Positions 52,978 to 61,607 of a stretch of 64,000 bases of DNA are shown here, piece after piece (position 1 is the stretch's first letter; each line of letters begins with the position of its first letter). Source of the DNA: an uncultured Clostridium sp. (GTDB lineage: Bacteria; Bacillota; Clostridia; Clostridiales; Clostridiaceae); the NCBI GenBank assembly GCA_900547475.1, contig URGW01000008.1:1-64000 (forward strand), in the 5' to 3' direction. The notes under the pieces are model-generated. The model was not told the origin of the DNA and ran no database searches. It saw only the letters and a program-made list of their open reading frames with translations. The translations under genes were made by a program, and so were the position numbers.

Positions 52978-53396
52978 TAGTATATTCTCCTATAAGTTTC
53001 TTTTGTTATTTTTTCATGAGATGATCCTTGAAATTCTTTTACTTCAAGTAGCTCCCATAAGTTATTGTTTAAATCAATATCAAAATAAAAGTCTGATGGG
53101 TAAAGACGATTCCATTTATAAACAACTATAGTATTTATATTATTTATATAATTTTTCACTTCTTTGTTTTCGATTAAACAAAAATCAGTGTCATGGCATT
53201 CATCTAAAAAGTTTTCAGAGACTTTTATATTGCCATCATCAATATCTTTATATAATTTATAAGAATATTCATTCATAAAAAGATTTTGATTTTTTATAAG
53301 TTCTTTTATATTAGCTCTAAGAACTTTATCTTGGCTTTGTCTTCTTTTATTAAACATAAGGCCATTTTTATCATCTAAACAAACAATTATATTCAT
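52977..53396 (-). CDS. small partner of the nuclease, function unknown
   Basis: A 139-residue soluble protein without a signal peptide. It begins MNIIVCLDDKNGLMFNKRRQ and is acidic, with five cysteines or fewer. It is transcribed first, and its stop codon shares one base with the nuclease start (TAATG). I do not recognise a characterised family. A cytosolic nuclease inhibitor or immunity protein of similar size to Anabaena NuiA is a possible role, but I see no sequence match to NuiA. It has an AAAGGAGTA-type ribosome site. Confidence 0.72.
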   Translation of the reverse strand: MNIIVCLDDKNGLMFNKRRQSQDKVLRANIKELIKNQNLFMNEYSYKLYKDIDDGNIKVSENFLDECHDTDFCLIENKEVKNYINNINTIVVYKWNRLYPSDFYFDIDLNNNLWELLEVKEFQGSSHEKITKETYRRIY

Positions 53397-53624
53397 TAGT
53401 ATACTCCTTTCTATATTCTTCGTAATATTATATCAAAGATTGATGAATATTTAATATTTAGAATTTAAAAAAATTTAGGAAATTTGTGGTTTATTATTTT
53501 TTAACAAGAGTTTTATGAATAGTTACAATACTGTAAGGTAAATGTAATGAAGTTAAATATGACTTTAATTTTATAATTATTATAATAAAAGCATAACGAA
53601 AGACAAAATAGGAGCTGATTATTA

Positions 53625-53729
53625 ATGAAAAAATTAATTGAAGTAATAAAAGTTGTTGGACTAGTTATGTTTGCAGGGTATGATGAAGAGAAGTTTCACT
53701 TATATCAAAAATAAAAGTTAAAAAATTAT
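53625..53729 (+). CDS. putative 34-residue small protein
   Basis: A short frame begins at ATG 53625 after AGGAG (53610-53614) and follows a possible promoter ATGACT-16-TATAAT (53559-53586). The peptide starts MKKLIEVIKVVGLVMF, an amphipathic or hydrophobic segment, and ends with basic residues (SKIKVKKL). A terminator follows 49 bp later. The full unit of promoter, ribosome site, frame and terminator supports expression, but the peptide is not known to me. The rest of 53397-53624 shows nothing else. Confidence 0.45.
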
Positions 53730-53777
53730 GATGAATATGTATATAAAGATAAATAAAAAGTATTATAATGTATAATG

Positions 53778-53817
53778 AAGCTTTGATTAATAGATAAAAA
53801 TATTAATAAAGCTTTTT
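53778..53817 (+). terminator. terminator after the small frame
   Basis: AAGCTTTGATTAATA (53778-53792) pairs with TATTAATAAAGCTT (53801-53814) with one G bulge or mismatch, followed by TTTTA. Confidence 0.75.
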
Positions 53818-53861
53818 ATTTTAAGTAAATTTAAAATAGATAATTATGTAAGGAGTATAAG

Positions 53862-54533
53862 ATGAGTAAAATTTTTATAGTTGAAGATGAAAAGACTATT
53901 AGAGAGGAGCTAAGCATTTTTTTATCTAGATATGGATATGAAATAGAAGCTCCAGAGAATTTTGAAAATATTATAGAAGATATAAAGAAAAGTAATTCAG
54001 ATTTAATATTATTAGATATAAATTTACCTATATTTGATGGATATTATATATGTAGAGAAGTAAGAAAATTTTCAGAAATTCCAATAATAGTTGTTACAAG
54101 TAGAGATAGCGATATAGATGAACTTATGAGTATGAATTTAGGAGCTGATGATTTTATAACTAAGCCTTATAATACTCAAATTTTACTTGCAAGAATTGAA
54201 GTGATTTTAAAAAGAGTAAATAGAAATTTAGTACCGCAGGATGTATTAGAGTATAAGGATATGAAGGTTAATTTATCAAATGGAACAGTAAATTATAATG
54301 ATAAAACTATTGAAATAACAAAAAATGAATTAAAAATTCTATCTTATTTAATAAAAAATAAAGGGAAAATAGTTTCTAGAGAAAACTTAATGAATTATCT
54401 TTGGGATTGTGAAATGTTTATAGATGATAATACTTTATCAGTAAATGTCACAAGAATTAGAAAGAAACTTGAAGAAATAGGACTTAAAAATATAATTGAA
54501 ACTAGGAGAGGACTAGGGTATATAATATCATGA
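53862..54533 (+). CDS. BceR-like response regulator
   Basis: A 223-residue OmpR-family regulator with Asp52 (LILLDINLP) as the phosphorylation site, KPYN at the conserved Lys and a C-terminal winged helix ending DDNTLSVNVTRIRKKLEEIG, which is typical of the BceR group. AAGGAG precedes the ATG. It overlaps the kinase gene by ATGA (4 bp). It should control the bceAB genes 2 kb downstream in response to peptide antibiotics. Confidence 0.92.
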   Translation: MSKIFIVEDEKTIREELSIFLSRYGYEIEAPENFENIIEDIKKSNSDLILLDINLPIFDGYYICREVRKFSEIPIIVVTSRDSDIDELMSMNLGADDFITKPYNTQILLARIEVILKRVNRNLVPQDVLEYKDMKVNLSNGTVNYNDKTIEITKNELKILSYLIKNKGKIVSRENLMNYLWDCEMFIDDNTLSVNVTRIRKKLEEIGLKNIIETRRGLGYIIS

Positions 54534-55540
54534 GTATAATTACTTTTATAAAGGAAAGGATGATTTTCTTTATAGTTAATTTAATTATGTTTTCATTAAT
54601 AGGAATATTAATGAAAATAGCAGAAGTGACAATAAATACAATACTTATATTGTTTTTTATATGGTTTGGACCCGTAGTAATATATATGTTTTTTGAGTTT
54701 ATTAAGTATAATAGATATTTAAAGAACTTAACTGATACTATGGACGGTTTAGATAGAAAATATTTATTGCCAGAAATTATTAATGAACCTATATTTCAAG
54801 AAGAAAGAATTATTAATGAAGTTTTAAAAGAATGTAATAAATCTATGCATGAAAATGTTAAATACTATAAAGATGAGCAAATTGAGTATAGAGAATATAT
54901 AGAAACATGGGTACATGAAATAAAAACTCCAATTGCATCAGCTAAGCTTATTTTAGAAAATGATGATAGTAATTTAGGCTCAAGAATTAATTATGAAATG
55001 AAGAGGGTAGAAGGCTTCATTGAACAAGTTTTATATTACGCTAGAAGTAGTGATGTAAGTAAAGATTATATAATTAAGGAGTTTTCATTAAGAAATGTTG
55101 TAATGAAAGCTGTCAAAAGTAATAGTAGAGATTTTATAAATAAAAATATTAAATTAAATGTTAGTGATATAGAGGGAACTATTTTTAGTGATGCAAAATG
55201 GGTAGAATTTATTATAAATCAAATTATAATAAATGCAGTGAAATTTTCTATAGCTAATAAAGGTGAGGTTTCAATATTTTCAAAGATAAATGAAAATAAT
55301 ATTATTTTAACTATAGAAGACAATGGTGTTGGAATAAGTGAAAAAGATATAGATAGAGTATTTGAAAAAGGCTTTACTGGAGAAAATGGACGTAAGTTTG
55401 GAAAATCAACAGGGATAGGTCTATATTTATGTAAGAAGCTTTGTGATAAGCTTGGTATTGGAATAAGTTTAACTTCAAAGGAAGGTTTAGGAACTAAGGT
55501 AAATATAGTATTTCCACAAGGTAAATTTACTGATTTTTAA
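54530..55540 (+). CDS. BceS-like intramembrane-sensing histidine kinase
   Basis: A 336-residue kinase with two close helices (about 10-28 and 36-58) and almost no extracytoplasmic loop, the hallmark of kinases that sense through a Bce transporter. The phospho-acceptor is His129 in ETWVHEIKTP. The ATPase domain has the G1 motif IEDNGVGIS and the G2 motif STGIGLYLCKKLC. It likely forms a complex with the BceAB transporter at 56593-59362. Confidence 0.92.
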   Translation: MSIITFIKERMIFFIVNLIMFSLIGILMKIAEVTINTILILFFIWFGPVVIYMFFEFIKYNRYLKNLTDTMDGLDRKYLLPEIINEPIFQEERIINEVLKECNKSMHENVKYYKDEQIEYREYIETWVHEIKTPIASAKLILENDDSNLGSRINYEMKRVEGFIEQVLYYARSSDVSKDYIIKEFSLRNVVMKAVKSNSRDFINKNIKLNVSDIEGTIFSDAKWVEFIINQIIINAVKFSIANKGEVSIFSKINENNIILTIEDNGVGISEKDIDRVFEKGFTGENGRKFGKSTGIGLYLCKKLCDKLGIGISLTSKEGLGTKVNIVFPQGKFTDF

Positions 55541-55630
55541 TTTAGTAAGAGATGAGAATTAATATCTATAATAAAGTTAAATTTTAGTATATAATATTAT
55601 AAAATGATATTCTTAGGATGGGATTAAATC

Positions 55631-56014
55631 ATGTTTGATAGTTGTAATATAAAAAATGATGTTAAATATTGCCTTGATAAGCAAATAAGAAATGAGATTA
55701 TTAAGGTTAGAGATACATGTATTTATAGATTAAAAAATGCAGATATATTACTATTTGGTTCTATAGCAAAGGGTAAATATAGGATTAGTAGTGATATTGA
55801 TATATTAATATTAGTTGATCAGAATAAAACTATTAGTGAATTGAGAAAATTAAGACATGAACTAGAAGATGATATAGATAATCTGAATTTAAGTAGAAAT
55901 GTAGATATTAAATTATATAATAAAGATAGATATATTGAACTAAGTAGAGAAATAAGCTTTGAGCAAGATATAGTAAAAGATTTAATAGATATAAGGTGGT
56001 GGAATTATGGTTAA
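55631..56014 (+). CDS. MNT-type nucleotidyltransferase (antitoxin-like)
   Basis: A 127-residue minimal nucleotidyltransferase. The catalytic pattern is GSIAKGKYRISSDID (Gly43-Ser44, Asp55, Asp57) with the third acidic residue near Asp92 (NVDIKLY). MNT proteins paired with HEPN proteins work as antitoxins in related systems, in known cases by AMPylating the HEPN toxin. It overlaps the HEPN gene by 8 bp. It lies 90 bp after bceS, with an AGGATGGGA ribosome site. Confidence 0.88.
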   Translation: MFDSCNIKNDVKYCLDKQIRNEIIKVRDTCIYRLKNADILLFGSIAKGKYRISSDIDILILVDQNKTISELRKLRHELEDDIDNLNLSRNVDIKLYNKDRYIELSREISFEQDIVKDLIDIRWWNYG

Positions 56015-56393
56015 AAGAGATATGTTTTATTTTGCAGATATTGATGAAAAATTTATAGATTCAACAAAAGATAATGAAGGGTTAGAAGATGGGGTATTAG
56101 TCCATTGTCAGCAATGTATTGAAAAAAATTTAAAAGCTATTATTCAAAAAAAATATGGAGTAATATCAAGAGAACATAATCTTGTTAAACTGTTAGAAGT
56201 ATTATATTTACAAGGTTATCCAGAATTAAAAAAGTATAAAAGTTTGTGTAGAGACTTAAAAGACTTTTATTTTAGTAGAAGATATGCTAGTGATGATTAT
56301 GAAGTTTTGACATATGAAGAATATATTGATTATATTAATAATTTTTATGAGCTATTAAATGAACTAAAAAAAATTAGAAGTGAATTTGAATAA
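56007..56393 (+). CDS. HEPN-domain protein (toxin-like partner)
   Basis: A 128-residue helical HEPN protein. It carries the substrate-binding-type pattern VHCQQCIEKNLKAII and the C-terminal DFYFSRRYASDDYE, matching the pfam HEPN group that pairs with MNT proteins. I do not see the RX4-6H ribonuclease motif in its classic form; the nearest is REHNL at 54-58. So it may be a non-RNase HEPN. Strong terminator follows directly. Confidence 0.85.
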   Translation: MVKRDMFYFADIDEKFIDSTKDNEGLEDGVLVHCQQCIEKNLKAIIQKKYGVISREHNLVKLLEVLYLQGYPELKKYKSLCRDLKDFYFSRRYASDDYEVLTYEEYIDYINNFYELLNELKKIRSEFE

Positions 56394-56400
56394 ATTATAT

Positions 56401-56447
56401 AAAAAATATCTAATAACATGATAAAGATGTTATTAGATATTTTTTTA
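56401..56447 (+). terminator. terminator after the MNT-HEPN pair
   Basis: A perfect 19-bp stem: left arm AAAAAATATCTAATAACAT (56401-56419), right arm 56427-56445, loop GATAAAG, followed by T. It separates the two halves of the Bce module. Confidence 0.92.
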
Positions 56448-56592
56448 TTTTATTATTAATTAGATTACGATTTTGTAAGATTACTGAAATATAATTCAAT
56501 ATGTACTTTGATAACATTAGTATAAAATAAATAATGAAGACAGCGATTATTACAAATACTTATATAGATAAAATAATTGGAGGGAAGATTAA

Positions 56593-57360
56593 ATGAAAAA
56601 TATATTAAAAGTTGAAAAAATAGAAAAGTATTATGGAAATAAAGATAATATAACAAAAGCTATAGATAATATTAGCTTTAGAGTAGACAAAGGTGAATTT
56701 GTTGGGATAATGGGACCATCAGGAAGTGGTAAAACAACATTGCTTAATTGTATTTCTACAATAGATACTGTAACTACAGGAAATATTATAATAAACGATA
56801 AAGATATTACAAAAATGAGATCAAAGCAATTAGAAAACTTTAGAAAAGATGAATTAGGATTTATATTCCAAGATTTTAACCTTTTAGATACATTAACAGC
56901 ATATGAGAATATAGCATTAGCATTAACAATACAAGGGGTTAAACCTAGAGAAATAGACACTAAAATAAAAAATGTTGCAAAAAGTTTAGGAATATTAGAA
57001 GTTTTAAATAAATATCCTTATCAAATGTCTGGAGGACAAAAGCAAAGGGTAGCATCTGCAAGAGCAATTGTAACAAGTCCATCACTTATTTTAGCTGATG
57101 AGCCTACAGGGGCATTAGATTCTAAATCTTCAAGATTACTTTTAGATTCTTTTGAAAATTTAAATAAAGATTTAGAAGCAACAATTTTAATGGTTACCCA
57201 TGATGCTTTTACTGCAAGTTATGCTCATAGAATTCTATTTATTAAGGATGGTAAAGTTTTTAATGAATTAGTAAGAGGAAATGATTCAAGAAGAGAGTTT
57301 TTCAATAGAATAATTGAAGTAGTAACATTGCTTGGAGGGGATGTAGAAAATGTATTCTAA
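56593..57360 (+). CDS. BceA-type ABC transporter ATPase
   Basis: A 255-residue ATPase of the MacB/BceA group. Walker A is GPSGSGKTT, the signature MSGGQ and Walker B LILADEPTGALDS. ATTGGAGGGAAG precedes the ATG. It overlaps bceB by 11 bp. The upstream 56448-56592 contains a TATAAA at 56521-56526 without a good -35, and a small repeat TTAC-6-GTAA at 56465-56478 that could be a response-regulator site, as expected for a BceR-activated promoter. Function: with BceB, removal of peptide antibiotics such as bacitracin-like compounds from their lipid target. Confidence 0.92.
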   Translation: MKNILKVEKIEKYYGNKDNITKAIDNISFRVDKGEFVGIMGPSGSGKTTLLNCISTIDTVTTGNIIINDKDITKMRSKQLENFRKDELGFIFQDFNLLDTLTAYENIALALTIQGVKPREIDTKIKNVAKSLGILEVLNKYPYQMSGGQKQRVASARAIVTSPSLILADEPTGALDSKSSRLLLDSFENLNKDLEATILMVTHDAFTASYAHRILFIKDGKVFNELVRGNDSRREFFNRIIEVVTLLGGDVENVF

Positions 57361-59362
57361 AATAGCAATAAATAATGTAAAAAAGAGTTTTAAAGATTAT
57401 ACAATATATTTTTTAACAATAGCTTTTGCAGTTTGTATATTTTATAGCTTTAATGCTATAGATGCTCAAAAAGCAGTATTAGATATGAATAAAAGTCAAG
57501 CAGAATATATGACAGTTGTAACAACATTAATATCATATGTTTCAGTATTTGTATCATTTATTTTAGGTGGTTTAATTCTATATGCAAATAATTTCTTAAT
57601 AAAGAAAAGAAAAAAAGAACTTGGAATTTATATGACTCTTGGAATGAAAAAGAGTAAGATATCAAAAATATTATTAGGTGAAACTTTAATAGTTGGAATT
57701 TTATCTTTAGCAGCAGGACTATTACTTGGAGTATTACTTTCACAAGGGTTATCATTATTTACAGCTAAACTTTTTGAAGTAGATATGACTGAGTTTAAGT
57801 TTATAATATCATTTGGGGCAATTAGTAAGACAATTCTTTACTTTGCAATTATATTTGGTATATTAATGATATTTAATACAACTATAGTATCAAGATACAA
57901 ATTAATAGATATGTTAAATGCAGGGCGTAAAAATGAAGAAATAAAGATTAAAAATCCAATAGTATCTTCAATAATATTTATTATTTCAGCACTTATATTA
58001 ATAGTGGCATATTACCTTGTTAGTAAAGTTGGATTAAATATGCAAAAGATTGAATTCAAAGCTTCTATAGTTTTGGGGATTTTAGGAACAGTAGGATTTT
58101 TCTTTGGTATATCAGGATTTTTAATAGCTATAGTTCAAAAAAGTAAAAATATATATTTTAAAAAGTTAAATATATTTATAACTAGACAAATTAGCAGTAA
58201 AGTAAATACTAATTTTATTTCAATGGCAGTTATTTCTCTTATGTTATTTATAACTATAGTACTTTTATCAACAGGACTTAGCTTTAAAAATGCATTAGAA
58301 GCTGGAATTGTAGCACCTTTTGATGCATCTGTTAAGCTGTATACAGAAGAAGGGGATAAGTATACTAGTATTGAGCAACTTCTAAATATAGCTAAGTATG
58401 ATTTTAAGGATAATAAAGCTATCTTTTTCAATACATATAGAATGGATGGACCAGATCCAAACTCTATATTAAAGGATTATGCAGTAGGAGAGTTTAAAAA
58501 GGATTTAGATAACGGAAAACAAAGATGGGAATCTATTGATTTAATTAAATTATCTGATTTCAACAAATTAAGGGAATTAGAAGGAAAAAGCACATTTACC
58601 ATGAATGATGATGAAGTTATGCTTCTTTCAAATTTTAATACTGCAAAATCATCTATAGAAAATATGATAAAACTTAAGGGAATAGTTAATTTAAATGGAA
58701 AAGAGTATAAAGTAGCAAACACAGAATATTTAGATGATGCCCTTTATAATTCTTCAGTAGCAGATAATGTATTAACACTTATTGTAAATGATAATTTTGA
58801 TGGTGATATATACTTAAGTAATGCATATATGAATGTTAATTATAAAAATCCAGGTGATGAATCAGCAGAAGAAGATATAAAAAATTCATTTTATAATACA
58901 AAAGATAATAAAGAACTTTATGATTTGCCATTAATAACATATACAAAACAAGATGTATATGATCAAAATAAAACTATGGGTGTGACTATACTTTATATTG
59001 GATTATATTTAGGAATTGTATTCTTAATAGCAAGTGCCGCAGTTCTTGCACTTCAACAGTTATCAGAAGCTAGTGATAGTAGTGATAGATATAAAGCATT
59101 AAAGAAAATTGGCGCAACAGAAAAAATGATAAATAAAACTATATTTGCCCAAACAGTAATTTACTTTGTAATGCCATTAGGTCTTGCAATAGTAAGTTCA
59201 ATAGTTGGAATAAATGTAGTAAATAAGTTTTTAAGTATGTATGGAAATACTAATATAGTTCCAACATCATTACTTACTTTAGCTATACTTGTAATAGTAT
59301 ATGGTGGATATTTCTATGTAACATATACAGGATATAAGAGTATAGTAAAAAATTCAAAATAA
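57350..59362 (+). CDS. BceB-type ABC transporter permease
   Basis: A 670-residue FtsX-superfamily permease. The Bce topology is visible: ten helices, with the large extracytoplasmic domain of about 220 residues between helices 7 and 8 (roughly 320-540), which carries ligand recognition. FtsX-like segments appear at both ends (for example residues 575-665). It works with the ATPase that overlaps its start and is expected to signal to the BceS-like kinase. Confidence 0.92.
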   Translation: MYSKIAINNVKKSFKDYTIYFLTIAFAVCIFYSFNAIDAQKAVLDMNKSQAEYMTVVTTLISYVSVFVSFILGGLILYANNFLIKKRKKELGIYMTLGMKKSKISKILLGETLIVGILSLAAGLLLGVLLSQGLSLFTAKLFEVDMTEFKFIISFGAISKTILYFAIIFGILMIFNTTIVSRYKLIDMLNAGRKNEEIKIKNPIVSSIIFIISALILIVAYYLVSKVGLNMQKIEFKASIVLGILGTVGFFFGISGFLIAIVQKSKNIYFKKLNIFITRQISSKVNTNFISMAVISLMLFITIVLLSTGLSFKNALEAGIVAPFDASVKLYTEEGDKYTSIEQLLNIAKYDFKDNKAIFFNTYRMDGPDPNSILKDYAVGEFKKDLDNGKQRWESIDLIKLSDFNKLRELEGKSTFTMNDDEVMLLSNFNTAKSSIENMIKLKGIVNLNGKEYKVANTEYLDDALYNSSVADNVLTLIVNDNFDGDIYLSNAYMNVNYKNPGDESAEEDIKNSFYNTKDNKELYDLPLITYTKQDVYDQNKTMGVTILYIGLYLGIVFLIASAAVLALQQLSEASDSSDRYKALKKIGATEKMINKTIFAQTVIYFVMPLGLAIVSSIVGINVVNKFLSMYGNTNIVPTSLLTLAILVIVYGGYFYVTYTGYKSIVKNSK

Positions 59363-59378
59363 AATATTATAGTGGTAT

Positions 59379-59416
59379 ATATGGTATTCTTCGTTTGGGA
59401 GAATACCATATTTTCT
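59379..59416 (+). terminator. terminator after bceB
   Basis: Perfect 12-bp stem ATATGGTATTCT (59379-59390) / AGAATACCATAT (59400-59411), then TTTCT. Confidence 0.88.
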
Positions 59417-59570
59417 ATAATTAAAAATTACAATAAATATAAAATAAAGTAATGAATAAGTGATAAATCGATATATTTTTATTGAAAAACAATAAAAAAG
59501 TATTGCGAAATAATAAAGAAGGCTTTATTATATAAGTAACAATTATATCATAGATTATGGAGGCGTTATT

Positions 59571-59792
59571 ATGAAAAAATATATTATAAATTTAATTCTA
59601 TGTATACCGTTTATTTTATCAATTTTGTTCTTTATCAAAAGAAGTACTATGCAAGATGTATTAGAAGTTAATGGTGTTCTTATTGAACAAGGTTTTGGAT
59701 ACTCAGCAATGGGGGTTATATTGTTTATATTAGGTATACTTTTAGTTTGTATAAGAATAGGAATATATTTCTTAAAAAAACAGACTAAATAA
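59571..59792 (+). CDS. small two-helix membrane protein (DUF3955-like)
   Basis: A 73-residue protein with helices at about 5-23 and 47-67 and the central VNGVLIEQGFGYSAMG loop, which resembles DUF3955 proteins (VxENGxLxExF). Function unknown. ATG follows ATGGAGGCG. It is a single gene between two unknown units. Confidence 0.75.
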   Translation: MKKYIINLILCIPFILSILFFIKRSTMQDVLEVNGVLIEQGFGYSAMGVILFILGILLVCIRIGIYFLKKQTK

Positions 59793-59890
59793 TATGAACA
59801 ATAATAAGTATTGTTAGGAGAGATAGCAGAAATTTAATATTATATATTGGGTTAGGGTATTAATTAATAATATACATATGGGAGTATAAG

Positions 59891-60751
59891 ATGAGTAGAA
59901 AAATATATATTTTAATGATAATGATTATAGTTTCATCTTTTCTAATAATTATAGGTGGTAATCTATATAACTATATAAATCAAAATAGACTAACTTATGA
60001 AGCTGATAAAAGATATGAAGAATACTTAAATAATGTTATGAGATTTCCAGTTGAAATTAAAGGTGGGGAATACCGTGGTATAGATTATGGAGATATATTT
60101 TTACTTAATGAAGATGATGGGGATAAAAAGTTTGAAGATGTTTCAAAAAAGATATTTATTGATGAAATTAATACCAATTATTCTGAGTATGTAATTACTA
60201 ATGACACTAGTTATATAGCCATAAATATAGGGAGTGAAATTAAATTTATAGAGCACTCAGTTCCAATAAGTAGTATTTATTTAAAAAATTTAAAAGATTT
60301 TATGAGAGAAATAAATGATAATAGTATAAATGTATTTCCTTTTAATGATGGAATATATTGCTTTATAAGTACAAATGAACAACAATATATATTTAATATC
60401 GAATCAGGAAAAATTATTTGGACAAGGGGTGCATATTATGAATCTCCCACAGTCGATATTTTTAATGATACTTTAAAATGTGGTGGAGATTTGAGTACTA
60501 ATACTTACATATTTAACAAATACGGAGAACTAGTTAAAACTATAAAACCACAACTTAACTATATTGGTTTAATAGTGGATATAAGTAAATTTAATATAAT
60601 AATATTAATTTTAATTATTATTCAAAGAATGTGTAAATTTAATATTAAAAGCACTTTGATAAGAAATATAGTGAATGTATTTATAGTTTTTACTATTATA
60701 TTAGTACTTCTTTTATTTACAATTGTAGTTGCTTTGAGAATATCAGGATAA
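59891..60751 (+). CDS. membrane-anchored protein of unknown function
   Basis: A 286-residue protein with an N-terminal helix (5-27), an extracytoplasmic part of about 195 residues rich in beta segments, and two C-terminal helices (about 228-246 and 256-282). I recognise no family. ATATGGGAGTATAAG supplies the ribosome site. A stop-free hydrophobic frame directly after the stop suggests that the original protein may have been longer by another helix (see the remnant at 60748-60849). Confidence 0.7.
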   Translation: MSRKIYILMIMIIVSSFLIIIGGNLYNYINQNRLTYEADKRYEEYLNNVMRFPVEIKGGEYRGIDYGDIFLLNEDDGDKKFEDVSKKIFIDEINTNYSEYVITNDTSYIAINIGSEIKFIEHSVPISSIYLKNLKDFMREINDNSINVFPFNDGIYCFISTNEQQYIFNIESGKIIWTRGAYYESPTVDIFNDTLKCGGDLSTNTYIFNKYGELVKTIKPQLNYIGLIVDISKFNIIILILIIIQRMCKFNIKSTLIRNIVNVFIVFTIILVLLLFTIVVALRISG

Positions 60752-60849
60752 ATTTTACTTTCGTTCTTATACCGTTAGGTATTAAAATAATAGAAATAAT
60801 TTTTAATGTTGTAGGTATATATGCTACATTTTTACTTATTAGAGATTAA
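60748..60849 (+). pseudogene. out-of-frame transmembrane remnant after the preceding gene
   Basis: In another frame, directly after the stop of the upstream gene, codons read through FTFVLIPLGIKIIEIIFN and VVGIYATFLLIRD to a TAA at 60847-60849, a clear hydrophobic helix. There is no start codon or ribosome site. A frameshift near 60735-60760 would join it to the upstream protein. It could also be chance in AT-rich DNA. Confidence 0.35.
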
Positions 60850-60921
60850 AAAATAAATTAAAAAAATTTTTAATTTACAATTTTAAAGTATTATGAATAG
60901 AAAATTAAATATTAAATCACT

Positions 60922-60962
60922 AAAAATACCGTGTTATTTAAATAAATATACGGTATTTTTGC
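60922..60962 (+). terminator. terminator upstream of the sigma factor gene
   Basis: AAAAATACCG (60922-60931) / CGGTATTTTT (60951-60960) pair perfectly, with T at the 3' end. It ends transcripts from the preceding unit. Confidence 0.8.
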
Positions 60963-60979
60963 TTGCAATTCAAAAATTT

Positions 60980-61008
60980 TGAAACATTAATTAGTTTTGA
61001 AAAGTCTA
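60980..61008 (+). promoter_or_regulatory. ECF-sigma-type promoter
   Basis: TGAAAC (60980-60985), 17-bp spacer, AGTCTA (61003-61008) closely matches the TGAAAC/CGTCTA promoters of extracytoplasmic sigma factors. Located just before a sigma factor gene, it indicates autoregulation. Confidence 0.65.
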
Positions 61009-61040
61009 ATAAGTGAAGCATCGATATTAAGGAGGAAAAT

Positions 61041-61607
61041 ATGAGTAATATTCTGACGATAAGTGATAATATAACAATTGATTTTAATGAAAATAAACTT
61101 GTAAAACAAGCTATAAATGGAGATAAGAACTCTTTTATTTGTATTTTTAAAAAATATAAAATTGATTTATATAAAATTGCATATATGTATGTAAAAGATG
61201 AGGAAAAAGCTTTAGAAATATTACAAGAAACAATAGTAAAAGGGGTTTTTAATATCCATAAGCTAAAGAATCCAAGTTACTTTAAAACATGGATAACTAG
61301 AATATTGATTAATGTAGCTATTGATATGAATAGGAAAAACTCTAAAATTGAACAATTAGATGAAGGACATAATGTTATAGAGCATATTGAAACTGTTTCT
61401 TTAGATGAAAGAATAGATTTATATAATGCAGTTGATTTACTTAAAGATAATTATAAAACAGTAATAATAATGAAGTATTTCAATGATATGAAGATTAAAG
61501 AAATTGCTGAAATCATGAGTATTCCTCAAAATACAGTTAAAACGTATCTTACTAGAGCGAGAGTAGAATTAAAAAATATATTAAAGGAGAATTATTTAGA
61601 TGAATAA
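61041..61607 (+). CDS. ECF-type RNA polymerase sigma factor
   Basis: A 188-residue sigma-70 family protein with region 2 (DLYKIAYMYVKDEEKALEIL, about 45-65) and region 4 (IKEIAEIMSIPQNTVKTYLT, about 150-170). It resembles the SigV/SigW-like group. AAGGAGGAAAAT precedes the ATG. It is followed with an 8-bp overlap by a DUF4179 protein, the usual pairing with an anti-sigma factor. Confidence 0.92.
   Translation: MSNILTISDNITIDFNENKLVKQAINGDKNSFICIFKKYKIDLYKIAYMYVKDEEKALEILQETIVKGVFNIHKLKNPSYFKTWITRILINVAIDMNRKNSKIEQLDEGHNVIEHIETVSLDERIDLYNAVDLLKDNYKTVIIMKYFNDMKIKEIAEIMSIPQNTVKTYLTRARVELKNILKENYLDE

Noticed and set aside
52781..53131. 116-residue plus-strand frame across the nuclease and partner genes
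   Set aside because: It is antisense to both genes and crosses their TAATG overlap; no ribosome site.
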